The notes under the pieces: model-generated
The model's input: only the letters and a program-made list of their open reading frames with translations
Database searches by the model: none
What the model was told of the DNA's origin: nothing
In this document: in pieces, positions 34,101-46,736 of the stretch
How positions within the stretch are numbered: position 1 is the stretch's first letter
How the letters are laid out: each line of letters begins with the position of its first letter
Origin: Cliona cf. orientalis
Lineage: Eukaryota > Porifera > Demospongiae > Clionaida > Clionaidae
Length of the DNA stretch: 64,000 nt
Assembly: GCA_963930775.1 (NCBI GenBank)
Contig: OZ005702.1
Coordinates: 4,774,001 to 4,838,000 of the forward strand
Direction of reading: 5' to 3'
Program-made: the position numbers and the translations under genes

Positions 34101-37100
34101 ACATGGAAATGGTCACAAATAGATCAAGACGGATCAAATCAACAGTAATATCGTCATTTCGATACACAGCTAATTTTTATGAATGGATTCACAGCGGAAT
34201 GATCTCAATTGGCATGCGAGTACACACATACATGTAGTCTGTTATCACATGATCAAATATCGCAATGAGCTTTGGCTTTTTGTGGGTGTATCTTTTGAGT
34301 TAAAGAACCTCATATCCGAAGCATAACACCCTCGCTATATTGACGGGTGAATATCAACCACAAGGATTTGGCCAAATCACTTTCAGCCTTCTGGACAATC
34401 TGATGGGAAGACTGCTGAGACAGCTTGAAGGAGACTACCACCAGTATAGTAATATTAATTTTGCTAAATAATTATTAAGTAATAATGTTTTGAAAATTGT
34501 AATTATTTTATGTATTCAACAACATGTCCTCACATGAACTGTTTCATTTCTTCAACAGTACTGTCTTTGTTGTTGACATAGCTAATTATTGAGCCAATCA
34601 CTCACCAGTTGCCACAATAGTTGCACCGTTGTTGCTAGCTCAATTTCAGCTTTCTGAACAACCTGAGTCATGTGGAGATCACATGAACAGTTTGACCTCG
34701 AGAGTTGCCCTGTGCAATATCCCTTGTTTGTGTGAACTTACAGCAGGACCATTTTTCTCTTACTTCGGGACCATGTGATGTCATGTTACGCCATGATTAT
34801 TGAGAGGCAAATGTAGCTATAGCCTATTCTCTATTTTGGTCATATTTCCATGCATGAGCTACATAGGTGGATATAGGGATGGTTCCTATTGGACAAAAGA
34901 GTCTTTTAACCTACCACCCATAGTTCTCAAGGCTATAGTGGCTTCTGAGATGAGGTTTACATGAGCAGGAATGGGATGGTTGCTCTTTAGGTTTGGGACT
35001 GGTATACATAGTAGAAGATAAGCCTATAGCCAGTGCTGAATTTTCATGAAGAATAGTACTCCTATCAATAATATTATAGTGCATCGCTAGTTAATGCTCG
35101 GTGCATGTGCACGAGCATTACGGTACAGTAACTCAATTTGTGTGTGTGTTACTGTGTGTCCGCTGTCTACTAGGGGCTTAATTATAAAAAAGGTTGTGCT
35201 AGCTACATGCAAGTTGAACATATCTTTTATGCAGGCTGTAAGCTAATATTCCAAGGTTTTCAACTCACAGATTTTGACAAAAAGCCTTCGACATTCAAAA
35301 CGTACAGTATACTTTTTACATTTTGGCTATATAAATGGCTCCATATACTGCTTGTGCTTTGACCGTAGTGCATATAGGTACTCTCTCTAGATATAAATAG
35401 GTGATCTATTCTCTATATAGGGATCTCTATTGTAGTATTACTATCTTCATGAGTTCCTGCATTCATGTAGCTGTGCCATGATTGATCTGTGTTTGAGTAT
35501 GCCCTAGCTGAGTGTAGATTACAAGATGCCAAAAATTTACTCAGCATGGGTTACTGTATACATTGAGTTTTCCTTGTTATGTGATTTCAAGTGCAAGAAG
35601 TGTTAGAAATACAGGGGAGGCGGAACAGGGGGGGCAGGGGGGGCAATCGCCCCCCCAAAGTTAAGATCAGTGGGCCTTGCCCCCCCCCAATCTGGATGGC
35701 TATAGTTAGATTATTATAATGCATGTACACTGTATTTGTGGCAACTCACCTAGCTACTATCATCAATTCAAGTTAGTCAAACCAAATTCTAACGTAATAG
35801 CCATGAAGGTGCAAACTAGCTAGCTACAAGCTCTGTATACTAAACTGTACTATAAATATATGACATTGTTATAAAACTTGTGGGTACCTGACTGCCCCCC
35901 CAAACTGACCTACCCTCAGCCGCCCCTGAAATACAAGCTCGTGAAAATTTAAGAGTAATAATTATTATGGTGTTCCTTCTGCACCACTTTGGTTGTAGGT
36001 CAACTGGACCAAATTGATGACAGAGGCAGTCATGAACCAGTGGACATAGCAACCAAAATTGAAAAATTAGAAAATCAGTTTGATGATCTCCAAACTAGAA
36101 TTATAAATGAATTAACTACTGAGCCAGGCGTAACCACAAAAGAGTTATTGAACAAATTAACACAACTACCACTGTCACTAAGGAAAGACTACGAATCATC
36201 AATAACAAAACGTATTGAATTTCATGGAATGCGAACTGAGACACCGATTAATGATCTATTTATCATTCACCTCAATCCTCTCATATCGTTTCTAGACTAT
36301 GGATTGATTGAATATGTTATAAAGAAGTTTGGTAGTGATGACTTACAGAAAGATATGCGGTCCTATTGTAGTGAAATGATAGTGTTTATGAAGGAGACAA
36401 CAATTAAACAGTTAATAAATCATTTGCCTGGCCAACCTGAAATTCCACCCAAATTTTCTCTGATAGAAGCCAAAATTAGCCGGAATGCTAGTGAATGCAC
36501 TTTAGAAGAACTTAATACAATCAGAAAAAGATTTTGCAGTGAGGTAAAACTGTCTGAGATTGTCTTTCATCTGGTGGCTGTTGTAGAATCAAACTCCTTC
36601 ATTGTTAGGTGGCTAGTACCATCAGCCCTTGTTGATGATGTAGTTAGATCTACTAAAAATTTAAACCAAAGCTTCTATCAAGACTATAAGATTATCTTCT
36701 TTACCCTAAATGGAATGTGGCTTTTCATACACAAGACTGAGACTGATGCAATGTGGTCACGGCAGCATGTGAGTGATGTAAAATTTAAAGACCAATTCCA
36801 CACTATGTACAAGCAAGTTGTGTATGAATTAGGACTTGCACAAATAGCATGGCAAGAATTATCATCATATTTTAAGAGATCACTGAAGTGTCACCAAAGC
36901 ACAAGTGACTCGTTAAGCCATGAGCTTTTGAATCACAAGCTTCCTGTATCTGTTGTAGACTTCAGAGTCCTTGCTGCTGCAATTGAAGGGTTTGGTAGCA
37001 ATTGTTTAAAAAGTGTGATGAGTTCATACTCCAAGTACATGTCAACCTTTTTAAAGAAATCCACTGCACAGCAGTTAATAACCTTGTTGGCCATTCAATT

Positions 37101-40100
37101 TCAGCCTTCTGGATATTCCATAGTCAAGTATACAATCAAGAAAAAACCTTCACAGTATAAACTAGATGAACTTTTCAGTTTTCGAACCAGATTCTGTACG
37201 ATTGCTGACTTCAGTGAATTCTGTTTTGTTACGGATGAAGTTAACACAGAAATGAGTGACTCATTCACTGTTAGCTGGCTTGTACCACCAGCCTTTGTTT
37301 CTGACATAATGTGTTCTACCAGAAATGTTGATGAAAGCTTCTATCAAAAGTATGACATCACCTCCCTTATCCTGGATGGAATGTGGTTGTATGTGAATAA
37401 ATCTGAGATTGATATAATGTGGTCACAGGCGCATGTGAGCAACACAAAATTTATAGACCAGTTTCGCACGATGTGCAAGCAAATAGTGTGTGAAATAAAA
37501 CTGCAAAATGTGTCAGAGGATCGTTTATCATTGTACTTTCAGTCACTAAATTTTAAGGAGCAAATAAGTGATCAGTTAAGTCTGGCAATTTTGGAAGAAG
37601 AGTTCCCTGCATCTTTTGTAGACTTCGGAATCCTTAAGGCTGTCATAGAGACGTTTGGTAGTCATTGCTTGAAGAGAGTGATAACGTCATATTGCAACTA
37701 CATGTCAATTTTCATAAAGGAGTCAACTGCCCAGCAGCTAGTTAACATTGGTAGTATGTCAACAGTCCAGCCTACTGATTTCAAAGTAGCTCGATGTAGG
37801 ATGATGGAAGAGTCTTCAAATTACAATTTAGAAAAACTTTTCATGTTTCGAATCAAATTTTGCAAGATTATTAACCTCCGTAAACTCTGTTTTATTATGG
37901 ATAAAGTTAACACAGAAACAAGTGGTTCATTCACTGTTAGCTGGCTTGTACCACCAGCCTTTATTTCTGACATGATGAAGTTTACTAGAAATGTTGACCA
38001 CAGTCTCTATCACAGATTTAATATCACCTCCCTCACCCTGGATGGATTATGGCTGTTTTTGAGCGAGATCGAGATTGATACGATGTGGTTACATGTGAGC
38101 AACACAAAATTTAAAGACCAGTTTTGTACCATGTGCAAGCAAATCGTGTGTGAAATAAAAGTGCAAAATGTGTCAAAGGATCGTTTATCTTTGTACTTTC
38201 AATCACTAGATTATCAACAGCAAATTAGTAATCAGTTAAGTCTGGAAATTTTGAATTATGAGCTCCCTGCATCTTTTGTAGACTTCAGAGTCCTTAATGC
38301 TGTCATCAAAGGGTTTGGTAGTGATTGTTTGAAGAGAGTGATGGAGTCCTATTGTAACTACATGTCAATCTTCACAAAGAAATCCACTGTACAGCAGTTA
38401 ATAAATTTATCAGCACTCCAGTCTAAGCATTTCAAACAATTTGTAGTAGCAAAGTGTACAATTATGGAAGAGCCTTCACACTGCAGATTAGAAAAACTGC
38501 TCCAGTTTCGAACCAGATTCTGTGCAATTACCAGATTTAATGAAGTATGTTTTATCATGGATAGAGTCAACATGGAAATAAGAGGCTCATTTACTGTTAG
38601 CTGGCTTGTACCATCAACCCTAGTGTCTGAAATTATAGCAAAAGCTGCCAGATATGTTGATCAAAGCTTCTACCATGAGTTCAAAATTACTTCCCTTACC
38701 CTGGATGGAATGTGGCTATATATGAGTGAGACTGAGATTGATGCAATGTGGTTAAAGATGCGTGTGGGGGACACAAAATTAAATGATCAATTCTATATCA
38801 TACACAAGCAAGTATTTTGTGAGATAGATGGAATAGGAAGATCAACAGCTACTGATAAGTTATCATCATATTTGATGGACCAGCAACCAACCCTTCAACA
38901 AGATGCAAATGTAAACATAAGCAAGGCATTTTTAAATTCCAACTTCCCTATATCTGTGATAGACTTCAGAATGCTTACCATTGTAATAGAACTGTTTGGT
39001 AGCGATTGCTTGAAGAGGGTAATGGAATCCTATTACCGCTTTATATCGACCTTTTTAAAGCAATTAACTTTAGAGCAGCTTATAGACTTGCCACCCATCC
39101 AATCAAGAGTTTCTGAAGATTTCCTTGCAGCTGAGTGTAAAATCAAAGGTGAGCCCTTCGAGATTGGATTAGAAAAGCTTCTCGAATTTCAGACTAAATT
39201 CTGCTCCATGGTTAATATCGACAAAGTCTGTTTTGTTATGGGTGAAGTGCAGAAGAAAATGAATGATTCATTAACTGTTAGCTGGCATATACCATCAGCT
39301 TCAGTTTCTTACATAGTGAAATTTACTAGAAATATTTTCCTTAGCTTTTATCAAGAGTACGAGATTGCCTCCCTTACCCTGGATGGAATGTGGATATTTT
39401 TAAGCGATGCTGAGATTGGCGTACTGTGGCATCTAAGCGATTTTGAATCTCAGTTCCTCACTATGTACAGACAAATTGTATATGAACTGAAAGTGCAAGA
39501 CATATCAGAAAATAAGCTATCAACATATTTGACAGAACAGCAACCAAAGCTTCAAAGTAATGCAAGTATTCAATTAAGTGAGGCATTTTTAAAGCATGAC
39601 TTGCCTTTGCACTTTAGACTCCAGTCCACTGTCATCGAGAAATTTGGCAGTGACTGCATAAAGAATGTAATGAAATCATTTCATAACTACGTGTATACAA
39701 GAGAGTCAACTGTAGAGCAGCTAGTATCTTTGCCACCAATCCCATCTCAAACTTCCAAGTATTTTGTGTCCGTGGAGAGTAGAAACAGAGAAGACCCTTC
39801 TGATTGCAGACTAGCAAGACTGTTCGATTTTCAATCTAGGTTCTGCAGTATTACCAATATTGATGAAGTGTGTTTTATCATGGATAAAATAGAAGCAGGA
39901 AAAGGTGGCTCGTTTGGTGTTAGATGGCATGTACCATCCAGCCTAGCATTGGATTTACTAAAATCTGCTAATCAATTCGATCTCAAGCAGATTGAGCTCT
40001 TTCAAGAAATGAACATACCTTCACTACAGCTTGGTGGTATGTGGCTGTATAACTATCAACTAACAACACTTGGTATCAAACTACGGAAACGATACCAGCA

Positions 40101-43100
40101 GTCCCAGGGCTCACCATCTCCAGTTGAATGGATTCCCTCACCAACAAAGAAAATATTCCGACTAGCTATGATCCAGAGAGAGAGAGTGCAACAAGGTCAT
40201 ATTGAAGACAGATTTGTACGAATGACCATCAGTGGTAGGGTAGATGATATCCTTCATGCTAAATCTCCAGTGGAACTTGAACACATCTTCAGAAACACAC
40301 TACATGGAGGTGAGATCATTTTGATTGAAGGAGCCCCAGGGTCTGGCAAGAGTACTCTAACAGTCCACATCTGTCAGAGATGGGGCAAAGGAGAGTTTTT
40401 TCAACAATTCACTGTTGTGATCCTTATTCAGTTACGGGACCCAGCAGTGCAAAGAGCACAGACTGTGGCTGACCTGCTTCCTGTTGAAAATGCTGAGGAA
40501 ATAGCCACTGAACTAATAGCTACTAATGGACGTGGTGTCCTGTGGGTCCTTGACGGGTGGGATGAGCTCCCACCTCACCTACAGCAACAATCTATATTCT
40601 GTCAATTTATCAAGAGAATGCTCAGTGAATGCTCAGTGATAGTAACCTCTCGTCCAATTTCATCAGGTGACCTACAGCCAGTGGTCTCTTCACGAATTGA
40701 GGTGTTGGGGTTCACCCCAGAGGAGCAGAGGCAGTACTTCTCTGAGTGTCTCAAGGGAGACACCAAAGCTCTAGAAGCACTACTTGAGAAGATCCAAGAG
40801 AACCCTGTGGTACAAAGCATCTGCTACCTTCCACTCAATGCTGCTTTCATAGTACATACTTTCAAATACAGGGATCAATCACTACCCAACACTGAGTATG
40901 AGATCTACTTATCAGTCATTCTCAGCTGCATTCAACGCCATTATGACAGGGAGGGCAGAGGTCATGACCTACCTAGAGAGCTAGCATCTTTTGATGATCT
41001 TTCCAGGAGTGAAGCAGTGAGAGAGCCTTTTCAGTGTCTCTGTGAGCTTGCCTATTGTGGTGTGATGAAGAACAAAGTGACCTTCTCTTCCAGTGACTTG
41101 CCTCAAGGATCAAACACACTCAGTCTTCTTCAAGCAATAGAGAGCTTTCTCCAAAGTGGAAAGTCAGTGTTCTATAACTTTCTTCACCTCTCAATCCAAG
41201 AGGTTTTGTCAGCCTATTACATAGCCACAAAGTTATCAGATAGTGAGCAGGTGTCTCAATTCCAGCAGTTGTTCAACCAGCCTCGTTTTGCTGCTGTGTT
41301 TCAATTTTATGCTGCCATCACCAAATTGAAGAGTTCAGGGATACGCCAAGTTATTGATAGAATAGTAGAAGCCAAGTCCAAGCCTCTCTTAGTGTCTCTT
41401 CTTCACTGCTTACACGAGGCTCAGGATCCTGCCCTCTGCCTTTATGTAGCTGAGGGACTAGAATACAGGCTAGATCTTAGTGAGACCTCACTCAGTCCAC
41501 TGGACTGTCTTTCTGTTAGTCTTTTTCTTTCCTCAGTTAGTTGCAAAGAAACTAGTGTTAATCTTGCCCAGTGCCAAATTGGTGATTTTGGTGCCAAGTG
41601 TCTGATAAAGTATCTGTCAATGAGCAGTCACACAGACCTTGTAACTATTAACCTTAAAGGTAGTGACATTGATGATGAAGGTGCTGCATATATTGCTAGA
41701 CTTCTGCACTTCACTGAATATCTACATTTAGATATATCAGAAACTCCAATAGGATATACTGGAGCTTCTTTTATATTGGAAGCTTTAAGAACAACCACTA
41801 CACTAAAATCTTTTACTCTGGTGGGGTATGCGATCTTTTCTACAAGGACTGAAGATATTCTGATTGCACTGGGTCAAAATAATTCCCTAAAGAAAATTGA
41901 CGTGTTTTGGAGCATTTCAGTAGGCAAGGAAATAACACAACCATCTTTCCAACTAATAGCTAGTGTTGATAAGGATGCAAAAATGTATGCATTCACAAAC
42001 CTAGACATAGTTACAAAAGATGCAACAAAACTTTCAATGAATCTTGCTTCTTGTCTTTCTGCTTCAGAGGAATTAAATTCCTTCATCATTACTTGGCGTA
42101 TACCATCAGTCTCTATTTCCTATTTGATAGAATCTGTCAATCGAATTGGACAAGGCTACTTTGAAATGAAACATATACTTTCACTATCTGTTGGTAATCG
42201 ATGGCTATACAATCCAAAACTAAGTAAATTCGGTTCTACATTAAAACAACGATACCAGCAGTCCCAGGGCTTACTATCTCCAGTTGAATGGACTCCTTCA
42301 CCAATAAAGGAAATATTCCGACTAGCTATGATCCAGAGAGAGAGAGTGCAACGAGGTTATATTGAAGACAGGTTTGTACGAATGACCGTCAGTGGTAGGG
42401 TAGATGATATTCTTCATGCTAAATTTCCAGTGAAAGTTGAAGATATCTTCAGAAACACACTACATGGAGGTGAGATCATTTTGATTGAAGGAGCCCCAGG
42501 GTCTGGCAAGAGCACTCTAACAGTCCACATCTGTCAGAGATGGGGCAAAGGAGAGTTGCTTGAACAATTCACTGTTGTGATCCTTGTCCAGTTACGAGAC
42601 CCAGCAGTGCAAAGAGCACAGACCATAGCTGACCTGCTTCCTATTGAAAATGCTGAGGAAATAGCCACTGAACTGATAGCTACTAATGGACGTGGTATCC
42701 TGTTGGTCCTTGACGGGTGGGATGAGCTCCTACCTCACCTACAGCAAGACTCCATATTCCGTAAACTTTTACCACCAAAGCGTAGTAAACCAAATCTTGC
42801 AAAAATTGAAAAAGATCCTGTGTCTCGAACTCAATTTTATAAAGATAGATTGCTCAATGAGGCATCAATTATAGTTACCTCTCGTCCAATTTTATCAGGT
42901 GACCTACACCCAGTGGTCTCTTCACGAATTGAGGTGTTGGGGTTCACCCCAGAGGAGCAGAGGCAGTACTTTACTGAGTGTCTCAAGGAAGACACCAACA
43001 CTTTAGAAGTCTTACTTGAGAAGATCCAAGAGAACCCTGCCGTAGAAAGCATCTGCTACCTTCCACTCAATGCTGCTTTCATAGTACACACTTCCAAATA

Positions 43101-45141
43101 CAGGGGTCAGTCACTACCCAACACTGAGTATGAGATTTACTTATCAGTTATTCTCAGCTGCATTCAACGCCATTTTGACAGGGAGAGCGGAGATCATGAC
43201 CTACCTAGAGAGCTAGCATCTTTAAATGATCTTTCCAGGAGTGAAGCACTGAGAGAGCCTTTTCAGTGTCTCTGTGAGCTTGCTTATCGTGGTGTGATGG
43301 AGAACAAAGTGACCTTCTCTTCCAGTGACTTGCCTCAAGGATCAAACACACTCAGTCTTCTTCAAGCAATAGAGAGCTTTCTCCAAAGTGGAAAGTCAGT
43401 GTTTTATAACTTTCTTCACCTCTCAGTCCAAGAGGTCTTGTCAGCCTATTACATAGCCACAAAGTTGTCAGATAGTGAGCAGGTGTCTCAATTCCAGCAG
43501 TTATTCAACCAGCCTCGTTTTGCTGCTGTGTTTAATTTTTATGCTGCCATCACCAAGTTGAAGAGTCCAGGGATACGCCAAGTTATTGATAGAATAGTAG
43601 AAGCCAAGTCCAAGCCTCTCTTAGTGTCTCTTCTTCCCTGCCTACACGAGGCTCAGGATCCGGCCCTCTGCCTTTATGTAGCTGAGAGGCTTGGGTATAG
43701 CCTTGATCTTAGCGGTACCTCACTCAGTCCACTTGACTGTCTCTCTGTGAGTTTTTTCCTCTCCTCTCTTTGTGGTAAGGAAATCAGTATTAATCTTGCC
43801 CAATGTCAAATTGGCGATTTTGGTGTGAAGTATCTTATAAAGTATCTGTCAGTGAGCAGTTATACTGACCTAGTAACTATTAACCTTAAAGATAATGCCA
43901 TTCATGATGAAGGTGCTTCATATGTTGCTATAATACTTCATTTCATTGAAAGTCTACATTTAGATATATCAGGAAATCCAATAGGAGTAACTGGGACTTC
44001 CTATCTGTTTCAAGCTGTTAGAAAGAGTGCTATACTAAAAACTTTAGTTCTGATTGGCGGTACTATCATAGCTGACCTGCTTCCTGTTGAAAATGCTCAA
44101 GAAACAGCAACTGAGCTACGAGCTACTAGTGATTGCGCTATTCTGTGGATCTTGGATGATCTTTACTCTCACGTATACGCTATGTTTCTTTCACCAAAAC
44201 ACAATTCTGAATGCTCTATCATAGTTACTACTCGTCACATTATTGATAAAATCATCAAAGATAGGTCAAAGCCTCTCTTAGTGTCTCTTCTTCGCTGCTT
44301 ACATGAGGCTCAGGATCCTGCCCTCTGCCTTTATGTAGCTGAGAGACTAGAGTATGAACTAGATCTTAGTGATACCTCACTCAGTCCACTGGACTGTCTC
44401 TCTGTTAGTTTTTTTCTCTCCTCTCTTACTGGTAAGGAAACCAGTGTTGTCCTTTGCCGCTGTACTATTGGTGATCTCGGTGCCAAGTACTTATCAGAAT
44501 ATCAACAAGCAGATAGTAAAACAACCATTGACCTCACTCATAATGAGATTCATGAAGGGGGTGCTTTACATATTGCTAGGATCCTTTACTTTATTGAGCA
44601 TTTATACTTGTCTTCTAATCCAATTGGAGACAATGGAGCATCCTTGATATCTAAAGCTGTAAGAGAAACCACTACTCTCAAGACTTTGTTTCTACATAAG
44701 TGTAGCATCACTTCAATAGGGACTGAAGATCTTTCAAGAGCACTAGCTCAAAATAGTTCCCTGGAAAAGTTCAACATTAGACAGAACACTCTAGGAGATG
44801 TGGGAATAAACCATGTGGCTGAGGCACTCAAACAAAACAAACAACTGAAGGAACTCTGGATTGGTGATTGTGGAATGACGGACGAAGGAGCAGCTTCTCT
44901 AGCCAGAGCTCTCACTGTCAATAACTCTCTCAAGATGTTGCATATTGGTGGACCTAAAGGAGCACTAACAGAAGATGGGCTCTCAATAATAGCTCGTTCA
45001 TTAGCTAGCAAATCAAAGTTTGTGAAACTGGCAATCCCTGCTATCATTGGCACTATTACTGCTTATCGTTTAAGTCAAGAGGTCAATGAAGCAAGGAAGA
45101 GAAATGGACTCCCACCCATTAAAATTGAAGATGTATATTGA
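31110..45141 (+). CDS. Giant CARD-NACHT-LRR receptor with two complete NACHT domains
   Basis: Exon 1 (31110-31419) encodes a CARD-like death fold (DPLGVAGRLLSKELI, KAAILVEAVRNTV, FQCFLEIL). Its phase-1 GTGAGT donor fits the acceptor before 35999, giving about 3150 residues; extra exons in the intron are not excluded. Exon 2 is one 9.1-kb open exon. A coiled-coil-like start (IEKLENQFDDLQTRI) precedes six modules of about 222 residues. NACHT 1 has Walker A GAPGSGKST (about 1548) and Walker B VLDGWDEL (about 1620), then LRRs and a partial module. NACHT 2 has the same motifs at about 2268 and 2340, then LRRs. A third NACHT remnant lacks Walker A (ILWILDDLY, about 2820). Terminal LRRs end in IKIEDVY. 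NLRs are cytosolic sensors; CARD would recruit partners. Ligand and partners are unknown. Confidence 0.8.
31607..31960. mobile_element. 354-bp hAT-like MITE, 5-bp target duplication
   Basis: Begins CAGGGGCGTAGCCAGG and ends CCTGGCTACGCCCCTG, a perfect 16-bp TIR. CCTTA lies directly outside both ends. hAT elements usually make 8-bp duplications; five bases would suit the hAT5-type group. Located in the CARD-NLR intron. Confidence 0.75.
32704..33302. repeat. GGGCGCTTAC minisatellite, two clusters
   Basis: TGGGCGCTTACC and close variants recur near 32705, 32744, 32762, 33182, 33217, 33236, 33270 and 33290, the later ones as CTGGGCGCTTACCCGGGAG. A plus-strand open frame (33085-33513) arises from this repeat (LGAYPGVGAY) and is not counted as a gene. 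Confidence 0.7.
35612..35928. mobile_element. 317-bp hAT-like MITE, 5-bp target duplication
   Basis: Starts CAGGGGAGGCGG, ends CAGCCGCCCCTG, with AAATA outside both ends. Poly-G and poly-C runs lie just inside the ends. It lies about 70 bp upstream of the giant exon, and belongs to the same end-type as 31607-31960. Confidence 0.65.
36270..40075 (+). repeat. Six tandem protein modules of about 222 residues in the NLR
   Basis: Modules begin near 36270, 36940, 37605, 38265, 38943 and 39603. Each contains, in order, FGS.CLK.VM.SY..YMS.F, T..QLI.L, LE.L..FRTRFC, SFTVSWLVPS, SFY..Y.ITSLTLDGMWLY and DQF.TM.KQIV.E. I do not recognise a named domain. Neighbouring modules share long nucleotide blocks, for example GTTAGCTGGCTTGTACCACC in modules 2 and 3, which points to repeated unequal exchange. 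Confidence 0.85.
40080..44560 (+). repeat. Tandem duplication of the NACHT-LRR block, with a third partial copy
   Basis: Block 1 (about 40080-41930) and block 2 (about 42240-44060) are nearly identical over long runs, such as GGAGCCCCAGGGTCTGGCAA and the CGATACCAGCAGTCCCAGGG start. Block 3 (about 44060-44560) keeps ADLLPVENAQE, WILDD, CSIIVTTRH and the SKPLLVSLLRCLHEAQDPA block, but lost the P-loop and most of the helical part. Block 2 has about 25 extra residues after the Walker B region (KLLPPKRSKPNLAKIEKD). Confidence 0.85.
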
Positions 45142-45626
45142 AATTAAAGGTGAGTGTACTATATTATGTTGTGTAGATATACCATAAATCGCTAATAATT
45201 GGTACAATACCATAAATCGCGAATATTTCGTTGTTAAAATATTTTTGGACAGCCTGGCTTGTGCGAAATTAAACGCACGAAAATACATGCACAATATTAA
45301 CAATAATGCGGTACATGGTCATTTGTCCGAAAATTATTTAACGCGAAAATTTATCGCATGACATATTTTAGACACGAAATTGCAGTGTTCTATAATTATG
45401 TACATTATATATGAATTACCGTATTTCGCAAAAATTTTGTTAATAAACAAATTTCATTTTGCGCTGAAGTGATGAAAATATTTTATGCAAATTTAAAAAT
45501 AGTTTACCTGTACTAACTTATACAGCAAATATATGGCTCGCGCTTGAAGTTGATAAACAGTATTGATTCCTGTCAGCTTCCTGGTTCTTTTCCAGATTCC
45601 CTTTTCAGCCTGTGTAAATAGTATTA
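45142..45626. other. 3' flank of the NLR gene
   Basis: A GTGAGTGT donor-like site 10 bases past the stop suggests a possible 3' UTR intron. AT-rich sequence with repeated ACCATAAATCGC and CGCGAAAATTTATCGC motifs resembles decayed short transposons. Confidence 0.35.
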
Positions 45627-45960
45627 CAGTCCAACCTCGATTATCCTAACCCCTTTGGCCAAGGGGAAATTTCGAACAGTTCAGATAACGTTGACCACGC
45701 CCAAGCCACACCCACCAGATCGCTCATGCATGCTAAAACGAGATTTATCTAACATTTTGACGTAGAATGCTTACTTTACGTTTCTTTTATTTCTTTGAGC
45801 GTTAAAACTAGATTTGATAGCAGTGCAGCAGCTAGTTCTCGCGTGTCAACTACACAATGTACGTTTACTACGCATGCGCAAGCCGGTCACATGGTCACAG
45901 TGTGTACTTTGACCCTGCATTTTCTTTGCATCTCGAGTTCGAATAATCGAGATTGGACTA
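45627..45960. mobile_element. 334-bp pogo/Tigger-like MITE
   Basis: Starts CAGTCCAACCTCGATTATCC and ends with the inverted AATAATCGAGATTGGACTA, with TA on each side. Same end family as the elements in the transposon introns. Confidence 0.7.
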
Positions 45961-46736
45961 TAACATCTTACTAATTGTTACATGGATATTTCTAACACAA
46001 AATTTTTGCGAATAAAATTAACATAAATTACGATATGTAAGAAATTAAAGCACAGATGATTCACACTGTAGATGGTTCTTATGTAACTTTTATTCATGCA
46101 GCTACTGGAATTATTTTAAGTTAAGTTCCATCCAAGTACTGATCCTTACAGTTTCCCCTCGCGTTCTAATGTCACATGACCAGCTAAGACCACAACACTA
46201 CAACTGATCAACACAAGTCAAAATTCATGTAAGTGCCACCAGACCTCAACAATTTCTCTACTATCCCACTCAATCCCAAGTGAATCCCTTACCCTCAGTC
46301 CGACGATGCTTCACAGTCCGTCCCAGTCTTTCAGTGCAATGCGTCTGTTCTTGTTCACTGCAGACGTGCACAGTTAGCTACTCTTTGATGTTGACTGGAG
46401 CCCACAGTTTCAGTCCGGGCAGTGAGTTGGACTCCAGGTACTGAACATGTCAGCAGTGACAATAAGTTTGTCCTTGTGCACTGACTCTGTGATCTTATTC
46501 AGTTTTGTTAGTTGTGTGGTTCCATTCTCAGTCCGGCCGGGCCATCACACTCCAGTCGTCATGGTTTGTGCTGAGTCAGCAGAGGCTGTGGCAGGGTTCA
46601 GAGGTCATTAGTGTTGTGTTTGGTTAGTTGTATGTTGGTTGTGGTTTTAGTGTGTTCATGTGATGTCATTCACTAGTTTTGTTGTCTTGTTCCATAGTTT
46701 TGTGTGTGCACATGTCTGTGGTTTATCTGGTCATTT

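Noticed and set aside
34031..34237. 68-codon frame as an extra NLR exon
   Set aside because: No death-fold or module similarity and no convincing acceptor or donor.
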